Part shown: positions 1-6,014 of the stretch, piece after piece
Layout of the letters: every line of letters begins with the position of its first letter
Numbering within the stretch: the stretch's first letter is position 1
Assembly: GCA_016206235.1 (NCBI GenBank)
Contig: JACQRZ010000010.1
Span: 1-8,276, forward strand
Length of the DNA stretch: 8,276 bases
From: Candidatus Uhrbacteria bacterium
Lineage (GTDB): Bacteria > Patescibacteriota > Patescibacteriia > JACQRZ01
Direction of reading: 5' to 3'
The notes under the pieces: model-generated
What the model saw: only the letters and a program-made list of their open reading frames with translations
Database searches by the model: none
Told to the model about the DNA's origin: nothing
Made by a program: the position numbers and the translations under genes

Positions 1-10
1 GAATTGGATA

Positions 11-814
11 TTAAAGGAATGCTAACGCGATTCCTGCTGCAGCTCCTAGCGTAATAAACGGTAGGGCAGGAAGCGGATGGCGCGACTTCATCAAAATCAT
101 ATGATTACAAAAAAGCCCTGCAATCATTCCTCCGATACAGTAGTAGGTAGATCGGGGATCAACTGAGTACAGACTCGCTGTTAAAAGCATGGGCAAGATA
201 ATATCCCCTCCTCCAAGAATCAAAAATCCCCCGCCAGGTTTCACGTCTGAGAGATATGCTTTAAAATTACGAAACTTCTCGGGGATAATAAATGCAAAAC
301 TTGCCTGGTGGCGAATCATCTCATGCGCAAGCAAAATCATGTGACGCGTGATGAACACGGCAACAAAATCATACACCGAAAGTATTGCAAGCATCATCAG
401 TGCCATTTGCCACTGAAATTGCAAACCGAATACCGGGCCAATACCCGCCGCAGCCAAAAGGATAATCAAATCGTGCACCCACAATTGCGGCAGGAGCATA
501 AGCCCAGCAATAAAAAAAAGCGCTACAATCAAACTAAGCGACGTCGGGAACACAAGTTCGAATATTTTTAAGAGGCCGATAAAAAGAACTGCTCCAAACA
601 GTATGCGGTAGAGAACTTTGCCGCGATAGAGCTGAAACATAATGAGCATGAAGACTGTCACCGAAAAAAACAGAATCAGAAACTGCACCATGGTGAGCGG
701 CGCTGATTCTGCAGTAGGAAAGGCCATCGCAAGAAGCTGATCAGTTACAACTAATCCAAGCGACTGCGCAAGAAGAAAAAGAAGTGCGGTATGGAAAAAA
801 AGTCGTATTCGCAT
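11..814 (-). CDS. Presenilin/SPP-like intramembrane aspartyl protease
   Basis: A 267-residue, almost entirely hydrophobic protein with about nine predicted membrane helices. It carries all three hallmarks of the presenilin/signal peptide peptidase clan of GxGD proteases. These are Y148-D149 in the sixth helix (SVYDFVAVF), the G201-G-G-D204 motif in the seventh (LGGGDIILP), and P249-A-L251 near the C-terminus. D149 and D204 would be the two catalytic aspartates that cleave substrate helices within the membrane. The stretch after YD (a TRHM-type segment leading to a FAFIIP-type segment) resembles archaeal presenilin homologues such as the Methanoculleus PSH enzyme, from memory. The protein is compact, with no long cytosolic loop or extra domain. 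It starts at ATG with only a weak GGA upstream, is transcribed divergently from the kinase gene, and its tail reaches the window edge complete with a TAA stop. The family call is strong; the substrate is unknown. A prepilin peptidase is unlikely because that family lacks the YD and PAL motifs. Confidence 0.88.
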   Translation of the reverse strand: MRIRLFFHTALLFLLAQSLGLVVTDQLLAMAFPTAESAPLTMVQFLILFFSVTVFMLIMFQLYRGKVLYRILFGAVLFIGLLKIFELVFPTSLSLIVALFFIAGLMLLPQLWVHDLIILLAAAGIGPVFGLQFQWQMALMMLAILSVYDFVAVFITRHMILLAHEMIRHQASFAFIIPEKFRNFKAYLSDVKPGGGFLILGGGDIILPMLLTASLYSVDPRSTYYCIGGMIAGLFCNHMILMKSRHPLPALPFITLGAAAGIALAFL

Positions 815-839
815 GGGAATATATCCAATGAATAGTTAA

Positions 840-868
840 AGTATACACTATTTTATAGGATAGTTGAA
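840..868 (-). promoter_or_regulatory. Possible promoter for the presenilin-like gene
   Basis: Read on the minus strand there is a -10-like TATACT (845 to 840), with a poor -35-like TTCAAC (868 to 863) 17 bp upstream. Transcription would begin about 20 nt before the ATG at 814. The -10 is good but the -35 matches consensus at only three positions, so this is tentative. The -35 overlaps the better -35 of the divergent promoter on the other strand. Confidence 0.3.
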
Positions 869-892
869 ATAGTCAGAGGCGTGCGATATAGT
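864..892 (+). promoter_or_regulatory. Sigma-70-like promoter for the kinase gene
   Basis: TTGAAA (864-869) and TATAGT (887-892) are separated by exactly 17 bp. Each is one mismatch from the classical housekeeping -35 (TTGACA) and -10 (TATAAT) boxes. Transcription would start near 899, just inside the repeat at 895-963. The kinase mRNA leader would therefore be almost wholly repeat sequence, ending a few bases before the ATG at 969. The call rests on sequence match and position only. Confidence 0.6.
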
Positions 893-894
893 AT

Positions 895-963
895 TGTCAT
901 TGCGAGCGAATGATAATGAGCGTGGCAATCCAGTCGGGATTCCTCATTACATTCGGAATGACA
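895..963 (+). repeat. TGTCATT-ended interspersed palindromic repeat
   Basis: A 69-bp element with perfect 7-bp inverted ends (TGTCATT at 895-901, AATGACA at 957-963). It also has an inner inverted pair, AATCC (927-931) and GGATT (937-941). The core, with GCGAGCGAA, GTGGCAATCC and GGGATTCC, matches a type of intergenic repeat that I recognise from many bacterial genomes, including CPR genomes. It is bounded on both sides by TAT (892-894 and 964-966), which may be a target duplication or chance. An open frame runs through it from a TTG at 894 into the kinase gene, but that 25-residue extension is a translation of the repeat and is not counted as protein. The GGAATGA at its right end may serve as a weak ribosome binding site for the ATG at 969. 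Confidence 0.75.
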
Positions 964-968
964 TATTT

Positions 969-1634
969 ATGAAAGGAATTTTTATTGTTTTTGAAGGTGC
1001 AGGCGGCACGGGCAAAACAACGGCCGCCACGCGTCTTGTGGAACATGCAAAGAACAAAGGTGTTTCAATGTTCCAGACCAAAGAACCTTCATCGGGACCC
1101 ATAGGTACTGAGATCTACGATATTCTCTATGGCAGAAAACCAATGGTATCGCCCTACGAGCTTCAAAAAAAATATGTTCAGGATCGTGCCGAACATATTC
1201 AAACCGTTCTTGTGCCAAAACTTTCTGAGTGTGATATTGTCCTCTGCGAGCAGTATATGCTCTGCACCTTTGCCTACGGCATGCTTTCGTGTCCGCTCGA
1301 ATCCCTTATCGACCTTCACTATGAAATCTTAGGAAATAATTTTTTGCTTCCCTCACTGACTTTTCACTTTGATTTGCCCGGAGCTTCGGCGATAAAACGA
1401 ATGCAAACTGGAAACATACAGCAACACTATTGGGAAAGGGCCGCGAAAATCGACAAGGTGCGGCAAAACTACCACGCAGCTCTCTCAACCCTTGATCCTT
1501 CGTTAAAAGGAAAGATTATACCAGTGGATGCAACTCAACATCCCGACGATGTTTTGTCGCATATCTGGCAATCTCTCCAAAATCATCTTTCTACAAGTGT
1601 CATCCCGGACTTGATCCGGGATCCAGTTAGATAG
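969..1634 (+). CDS. tmk: Thymidylate kinase-like protein (divergent dTMP kinase)
   Basis: A 221-residue P-loop nucleoside monophosphate kinase that would phosphorylate dTMP to dTDP with ATP. What is visible: the N-terminal strand and Walker A (IVFEGAGGTGKTT, G10 to T17 for the loop), TKEP (37-40) in place of the usual TREPG, DRAEH (72-76) before a helix, the LTFHFDL strand near 130-136, a lid-like region near 147-168 with KVRQNY, and a closing VDAT strand. Length fits the family. Oddly, the usual DR(Y/H) substrate-site motif is replaced by E94-Q95-Y96, so substrate choice or activity may differ. The start at ATG 969 is chosen because Tmk homology begins there and everything upstream is repeat. 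Residues 211-221 and the TAG stop are encoded by the downstream repeat. It is the only plus-strand gene, with its own promoter. It may be a Tmk paralogue rather than the sole dTMP kinase of the cell. Confidence 0.8.
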   Translation: MKGIFIVFEGAGGTGKTTAATRLVEHAKNKGVSMFQTKEPSSGPIGTEIYDILYGRKPMVSPYELQKKYVQDRAEHIQTVLVPKLSECDIVLCEQYMLCTFAYGMLSCPLESLIDLHYEILGNNFLLPSLTFHFDLPGASAIKRMQTGNIQQHYWERAAKIDKVRQNYHAALSTLDPSLKGKIIPVDATQHPDDVLSHIWQSLQNHLSTSVIPDLIRDPVR

Positions 1635-1671
1635 TTCTTACCTCTGGATTCCCGCCTGCGCGGGAATGACA
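1598..1671 (+). repeat. Double-hairpin palindromic repeat at the convergence point
   Basis: A 74-bp element with TGTCAT and ATGACA ends. It contains two perfect 8-bp hairpins: ATCCCGGA/TCCGGGAT (1602-1609 with 1615-1622, 5-nt loop) and ATTCCCGC/GCGGGAAT (1648-1655 with 1660-1667, 4-nt loop). ATCCAG (1621-1626) also pairs with CTGGAT (1644-1649), so the whole element can fold back. It is the common repeat whose translations read VIPDLIRDP one way and VIPAQAGIQ the other. It contains the TAG of the kinase (1632-1634) and the TAA of the facing membrane protein (1638-1640). It may act as a two-way terminator or mRNA end stabiliser, but neither side has a clear T-tract, so intrinsic termination is only possible. 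Confidence 0.85.
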
Positions 1672-3254
1672 GTCTGCTTCACCGCATACACCATGTAGCG
1701 ATCTGTTTCGAACACCTTAATAAATGATTTCTTTTGTGATTGAAGGTGTTTGTTAAAAAAAGACTCTTTCTCTTCGCTATCAGTTTTTCGTACAAGCACA
1801 TAGGAAGCATTGAATACGTTCCTTATTGTCGGCGCGATAGATTGCACCCTTTCGTGTGATTTGTCCGTACACAACTGAGCAGTATCGCACGCTTCTCCAC
1901 TGAAAACAACGTGGTGCCATAACCAGTACATACGCGGATCATATACATACAAAAATGTCGGGTCCATTCCCATAATATAGGTATTGTGTTGGTTGTAATA
2001 AAACAGCATAGGCCAGTATCCCCAGCTATCAAAAAAAACGGTTGAGCCTTTCGGTGTTTCTTTTTTAAGCCACTTGGCCACCTCTTTCACTCCATGAAAA
2101 TAAAGCTCAGAAGATCGATTAGGAATCTCAAAAATAATTTGCGCGAGATTCCAAGCGAAGACACCAAAAATACAGATGCTGACTGTGTACTGCAAAAAAC
2201 TCCCCTGAAGCTTTTGGAGCTTACCGTGAATGAGTTTCCATTCAGGCATCTTTGACAGAGTGTCGAGCGTAAGCACGATAAAGAGCCACGTAAAGGGTAT
2301 CCAATACTCAACGGCGCGCGGAACTGCTAAATACACGAAAAACCAAACAACGCTCATTGTAAGGAGTTGAAAAATAATCACGCTGCGTTCAGCATTGCGA
2401 AGACTTTTTACTGCAAAAAATGCTCCGAGTGCTAACGCAAAACCCACAATGGTCGCTGTATTATAAAGAAAAAGATAGCTGATGTCGGCTTGTTGTACCT
2501 CATCTCCCACCATTAAGCGCACACCGCTAAAACGAAGCCAGAGAATTTGAAAATAAGATACAAAAGAGCCGTAAAAATAATGAAAACTGTTCGGATGTAG
2601 CAAAAAACCCGTAATAATACCTAGCCCACTTATAGCAAGCGATCGTATATGAAGCGTGTCCCTCCGAATTATATATTCGCAGAGCGCAAGAAATGCAAAG
2701 ATACCCAAAAGATATGGAGATATTTCATAAGAAAGAGCATACACAACGGACAGGAGATACAAAAGTATTGATCGTCTTTGCACTGCAAGCCACCAGCAAA
2801 GCGGCACAAATATTATCCCGAGCACATGCGGGCGTTCCAACATGAGGCGTAACAAAAACATTGATGAAGATGCAAAATAAAGGGTCGTCCATACAAATGC
2901 TTTTTGCACGCCGGCAGAAACAAGGATTGCGTAAAAGACGGTAAAAACAATTGATGAGAGAAACGCGGCGACAACTTTTACTCCCGCAATAACACCGAAG
3001 AGCTTTATTCCAAGAGCTTGCAACAAATGAAATCCCCACCACAGGTCAGTTGGAGCATACGATAGTATGTGAAAACGGATCCATGGGTCGACAAGTGTGA
3101 GATTTCCCGTTTCAGCAATGAGCGCAGAGTGACGCGCATGGTAGTAAGGATCATCTTTGGTCCACAACTCAGGTATGGAAAAGTGAAACGCGAGAAAAAT
3201 GCCAAAAAAGAGAATGAAAACGCCGATTAATCTAAAAAATTTATGATGTGCCAC
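1638..3254 (-). CDS. GT-C superfamily membrane glycosyltransferase-like protein (STT3-like motifs)
   Basis: A polytopic membrane protein of about 538 residues with the start used here: roughly ten or eleven helices followed by a soluble C-terminal domain from about residue 380. After the first helix comes DDPYYHAR (34-41), which resembles the first-loop acidic motif of STT3/AglB oligosaccharyltransferases and other GT-C enzymes. The soluble part has DSWGYWPM (409-416), reminiscent of the STT3 WWDYG region, then YVYDP (436-440). The likely role is sugar transfer from a polyprenyl-phosphate donor on the outer face of the membrane. The open frame extends up to 3509, but that part lies over the conserved end of the GT2 gene. 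I therefore start at GTG 3254, giving a 14-nt overlap; an ATG at 3320 is the alternative and neither has a clear ribosome site. The last ten residues come from the palindromic repeat. The enzyme class is inferred from architecture and short motifs; substrate unknown. Confidence 0.6.
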   Translation of the reverse strand: MAHHKFFRLIGVFILFFGIFLAFHFSIPELWTKDDPYYHARHSALIAETGNLTLVDPWIRFHILSYAPTDLWWGFHLLQALGIKLFGVIAGVKVVAAFLSSIVFTVFYAILVSAGVQKAFVWTTLYFASSSMFLLRLMLERPHVLGIIFVPLCWWLAVQRRSILLYLLSVVYALSYEISPYLLGIFAFLALCEYIIRRDTLHIRSLAISGLGIITGFLLHPNSFHYFYGSFVSYFQILWLRFSGVRLMVGDEVQQADISYLFLYNTATIVGFALALGAFFAVKSLRNAERSVIIFQLLTMSVVWFFVYLAVPRAVEYWIPFTWLFIVLTLDTLSKMPEWKLIHGKLQKLQGSFLQYTVSICIFGVFAWNLAQIIFEIPNRSSELYFHGVKEVAKWLKKETPKGSTVFFDSWGYWPMLFYYNQHNTYIMGMDPTFLYVYDPRMYWLWHHVVFSGEACDTAQLCTDKSHERVQSIAPTIRNVFNASYVLVRKTDSEEKESFFNKHLQSQKKSFIKVFETDRYMVYAVKQTVIPAQAGIQR

Positions 3255-3939
3255 ATTTTTTGTGATTGATTGGAAGTGTTTGACGCAATGAAAATAAATA
3301 CATTGCGTTCTTATATCCATCTCGCATAACCGATAGTTTCGATTTGCCAGAGCGAGCCTCATAAGAAATATATGACTCACCGCAGCGGACGGATGGATGT
3401 AAAAAGCTTCGTATTTTAATCTCTTCAGAAAGCGACATTCCATCACTCTCAAGATGTATACTATCCAGTACGCTCCGACGGAACGCCCACATTCCTGACT
3501 GCGAATCAAGAATAGAAAGGTTAAACAAAACGTTCGTCAGAAAGGTCAAAAACAAGTTACCAACCTGACGAATCTTTGGCATTGATCGTTTGTTGGAAAG
3601 AGGAAATCGTGAAGCAGAAAGAAAGTCGAGTTGCTCGTCTTCGAGCATTCCAACCAATCTCATAATTGCATCGGAAGGATACTGTCCGTCACCATCTAGA
3701 GTAGCGATAACGGTTCCTTGCGCGGCATCGAAGCCTGTTTTAAGTGCTCTTCCGTAACCGATGCGGTGCTCGGTAACAACGCGCACGCCACATTCGCGAG
3801 CGCGCTCCGCCGTTGCATCCGTAGAATTATTGTCAACTACAACTATTTCGAAAACTTCTTTTGGTACTGCCTTAATAACATTCTGAATTGACTCGGCTTC
3901 GTTATGGCACGGGATCACAACTGAAACTGTTGTATTCAT
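3241..3939 (-). CDS. GT2 family glycosyltransferase (DPM1/polyprenyl-phosphate sugar synthase-like)
   Basis: A 232-residue GT-A fold transferase. The start SVVIPCHNEAESI (6-18), the VVVDNNSTD nucleotide-binding stretch (33-41) and the metal-binding D82-G-D84-GQYP motif are typical of the DPM1/DPG synthase group. So are DSQSGMWAFRR (145-155) and GKSKLSVMRDG (198-208). That group moves a hexose from a nucleotide sugar (GDP-mannose or UDP-glucose) to a polyprenyl phosphate on the cytoplasmic face. It ends soon after the core, with no C-terminal membrane helices, like the short soluble members. ATG start lies 5 nt after the methyltransferase stop, and its end overlaps the GT-C gene start, so the three are probably co-transcribed and coupled. 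The natural reading is that this enzyme makes the lipid-linked sugar used by the GT-C protein. The sugar cannot be told from sequence alone. Confidence 0.85.
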   Translation of the reverse strand: MNTTVSVVIPCHNEAESIQNVIKAVPKEVFEIVVVDNNSTDATAERARECGVRVVTEHRIGYGRALKTGFDAAQGTVIATLDGDGQYPSDAIMRLVGMLEDEQLDFLSASRFPLSNKRSMPKIRQVGNLFLTFLTNVLFNLSILDSQSGMWAFRRSVLDSIHLESDGMSLSEEIKIRSFLHPSVRCGESYISYEARSGKSKLSVMRDGYKNAMYLFSLRQTLPINHKKCGTS

Positions 3940-3944
3940 TAGAT

Positions 3945-4646
3945 TTATGCTTTCTCGGCAATAAGTATAATATTTTTACCTATCGGGGGTTGAATAAGCT
4001 TTTCCATCTTCTTTAAAATCGGGACGATAGAATCAAATAATTTCACGTTTTTTTCTTTCATCTCCTTTTTTCTTAGCACACGATACAGCAAAAACCAAGG
4101 TGCTATCCCTAAAAAATCAAAATATGTCGCCGAAAAAACGGTAAATCCGGCTGTCACGACTTTGTCCACGAGCTCTTTTTTTGTATAACGGCGATAGTGG
4201 CCTACCGAGCGGTCGTAGTCGCTATATAACATTGGAAGCGCGGGCACAAAAATACAGAGGCGCCCATTATCACACAATGCCGAACGTGCGGTTCTTAACT
4301 CAGCACTATCATCTTCAATATGTTCAAGCACATTGACATACACTGCCGCACTAAAATGCCTTTGATATTTTTCTGCTATTTCACCGAGCGAGTGATGATG
4401 ACAAGAAACTCTTGCGTCATGCGCGAAACTTTTTCTTAGATCAACAAAAAGAGCTGACGGCTCTAAGGCGCAAAGCTCTTTTATTTCCTCCATGAGCAAG
4501 AGTTTCGAAAAGTTGCCTATCCCTGCTCCGACCTCAATAACTTTTTCTCCAAGATGCGGTTTAAAAAAACTACAAATCCATTCATGATAGTTCGGGGCAA
4601 AACTCATTGCCTCTAAATCTTTTCCCTGATAAACGACTGACGGCAC
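3945..4646 (-). CDS. Class I SAM-dependent methyltransferase
   Basis: A 233-residue Rossmann-fold methyltransferase. Visible are motif I EVGAGIGNFS (38-47) for SAM binding, the acidic residue E62 ending strand 2, and the motif IV region YVNVLEHIEDD (103-113). HYRRY (150-154) is common in the UbiE/Methyltransf_11-12 type subgroup found beside glycosyltransferases. Residues 175-200 contain a hydrophobic stretch and a lysine-rich segment that could touch the membrane. It starts at GTG 4646, only 3 nt after the isomerase stop. An internal ATG at 4607 exists, but its AGAGG lies too close and it would lose residues (YQGKDLEAM) that I believe are conserved in relatives. Context suggests methylation of a sugar or lipid carrier in the surface glycan route, but the acceptor is unknown. 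Confidence 0.85.
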   Translation of the reverse strand: MPSVVYQGKDLEAMSFAPNYHEWICSFFKPHLGEKVIEVGAGIGNFSKLLLMEEIKELCALEPSALFVDLRKSFAHDARVSCHHHSLGEIAEKYQRHFSAAVYVNVLEHIEDDSAELRTARSALCDNGRLCIFVPALPMLYSDYDRSVGHYRRYTKKELVDKVVTAGFTVFSATYFDFLGIAPWFLLYRVLRKKEMKEKNVKLFDSIVPILKKMEKLIQPPIGKNIILIAEKA

Positions 4647-4649
4647 AAT

Positions 4650-5969
4650 CTATGACCTTTTAGCATTCAAAACCTTTCTCGTCTCCTGCTTGTATATCTC
4701 AACTTCGGGCTGGTCAAAAGCATTTACATCTATCAAGTACCCGAGAAACATCACTTCCATCATCTTCCACTGCATCCACTCCGCGATACTTTCTGGAGAA
4801 ATATTCTTTAGTACCACATCCATATAGGGACGCTTCTTTTTTTGATACGCTTTCTGTGTCCCTTTCAAGATCGCCTCGTTAATTGTTCCTACATGGGTGC
4901 CTCGTATGCCAGGCACTAATGCCGCCAGCGAACTTTGCGGTGCAAGTTCTTCTGATATATCTTTTTCGCGAGAGACAAACGTTGTGATTCTCTCATCGGA
5001 CCCGCCAAGATACAGTTGTGCCATGGAGTGAAGATCCGTTGTTCCAATGGATACTGTTGGAGTGAGCCCTGCCTGCACGGTCTTTCCCTCCCTATTTTTT
5101 TCTTTGCCTAAACTTTCTGCCAAAAGCTGTCGATACCATTTTCCAAGAGATTCAAGCTCGGGAGCAAAGAGAAATGTGTCATGTATCGACCTTCCTTTTT
5201 TTACGTGAGCATAGAGAATGCTTGCAGAAAGAAGTGCTGGATTTTTTAAAGATGTGGGTTGCAGACATACATCTCTCATGTGAGTAGCAGCTGATAGCAT
5301 GGACTCAATGGGAACGCCGAGGGCTGCTAATGGCAACAATCCGACACTACTAAAAACAGAATATCGTCCCCCAACCATGCGTGGGATTGCGAGGATATCG
5401 ATTTCTTCTTTGAATGCATATTTCCACAACGCTGAATCCGTATCTGTTACTACAACCATCCGCTCAGCAATCTTTATACCAAATTTTTTTGTCAATGCGG
5501 CAAAGCCGATATCAGCATTCACAATGCTTTCCGTTGTTGTTCCTGATTTTGTAATGAGGACAAACAAACATTCCTCAGGGCGAGTAATGTGCTTTTTTAC
5601 AAAGTACTCAAAATGCCCCAACAACGACATGCTGCAGGTATCCAAAAAGATCATCTTTGGAAGACGCTGAGGCTCCAAAACATCGAACTGACCGTAGAGC
5701 GCGTCGTAGATTGCTTTTGTCCCAAGATTTGATCCGCCAATACCTACAACAACAATGTGTGTTACTTTTGAAAACTTTTTTTTCTTTGCAAGCCTTATTA
5801 CATTTTCCACTGTTTCATCATCTGACACGCAATTGATCGAACTCTCGGGCGACGCATACCCCCCTCGTTTCACAACGCCTTGCAGCTTTGTAATGTACGG
5901 CTGCAACTTCTTTGCCGTTTTTTCTATCTCGCTTTTTTCAACACCAGAATGTTTATAATCAAATTTCAT
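4650..5969 (-). CDS. pgi: Glucose-6-phosphate isomerase
   Basis: A 439-residue phosphoglucose isomerase of the shorter bacterial (Bacillus-like) type, interconverting glucose 6-phosphate and fructose 6-phosphate in the cytoplasm. Seen in order: GIGGSNLG (76-83), phosphate-binding TKSGTTTE (140-147), the first family signature VGGRYSVFSSVG (199-210), and LLAESLGKE (282-290) with a catalytic glutamate candidate. TDLHSMAQLYLGG (311-323) follows with the ring-opening histidine H314, and then the second signature AFDQPEVEIYK (417-427) with the active-site lysine K427. The second signature has E where most members have G (QPGVE), a minor change next to intact catalytic residues. The ATG at 5969 has only a weak GAG upstream. 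The gene begins 45 bp after the NDH-2 stop, past a heptamer repeat, and leads a tightly packed run with the methyltransferase and glycosyltransferases, so it may feed hexose phosphate into that pathway as well as glycolysis. Confidence 0.96.
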   Translation of the reverse strand: MKFDYKHSGVEKSEIEKTAKKLQPYITKLQGVVKRGGYASPESSINCVSDDETVENVIRLAKKKKFSKVTHIVVVGIGGSNLGTKAIYDALYGQFDVLEPQRLPKMIFLDTCSMSLLGHFEYFVKKHITRPEECLFVLITKSGTTTESIVNADIGFAALTKKFGIKIAERMVVVTDTDSALWKYAFKEEIDILAIPRMVGGRYSVFSSVGLLPLAALGVPIESMLSAATHMRDVCLQPTSLKNPALLSASILYAHVKKGRSIHDTFLFAPELESLGKWYRQLLAESLGKEKNREGKTVQAGLTPTVSIGTTDLHSMAQLYLGGSDERITTFVSREKDISEELAPQSSLAALVPGIRGTHVGTINEAILKGTQKAYQKKKRPYMDVVLKNISPESIAEWMQWKMMEVMFLGYLIDVNAFDQPEVEIYKQETRKVLNAKRS

Positions 5970-5976
5970 ATTTTAG

Positions 5977-6011
5977 TACTCATTACACATTACCCGTTAC
6001 TAGTTACTAGT
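5977..6011. repeat. Five-unit heptamer tandem repeat (TACNNRT)
   Basis: Five 7-bp units in exact phase, read on the plus strand: TACTCAT, TACACAT, TACCCGT, TACTAGT, TACTAGT. Positions 1-3 (TAC) and 7 (T) never vary, and position 6 is always a purine. It fills most of the 45-bp gap between the NDH-2 stop and the isomerase start. It resembles the degenerate short tandem heptamers known in cyanobacterial intergenic regions, but identity with those is not claimed. There is no obvious promoter within it. Confidence 0.75.
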
Positions 6012-6014
6012 TCC

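Noticed and set aside
308..571. Plus-strand open frame of 87 codons opposite the protease gene
   Set aside because: It is antisense to a gene with strong motif support, and its product is a low-complexity basic sequence rich in K, R, H and Q, as expected from the reverse of hydrophobic codons.
894..968. N-terminal extension of the kinase from TTG 894
   Set aside because: The 25 residues are a translation of the TGTCATT repeat, and Tmk homology begins at the ATG at 969.
1602..1667. Classical rho-independent terminator
   Set aside because: The hairpins are strong, but neither strand has a clear T-run right after them. The element is annotated as a repeat with possible termination activity only.
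5299..5670. Plus-strand open frame of 123 codons opposite the isomerase gene
   Set aside because: It lies fully antisense to well-conserved isomerase motifs and shows no recognisable domain or ribosome site.
5977..6011. CRISPR-like array
   Set aside because: Units are 7 bp with no spacers, and no cas genes are near. It is a simple tandem repeat.
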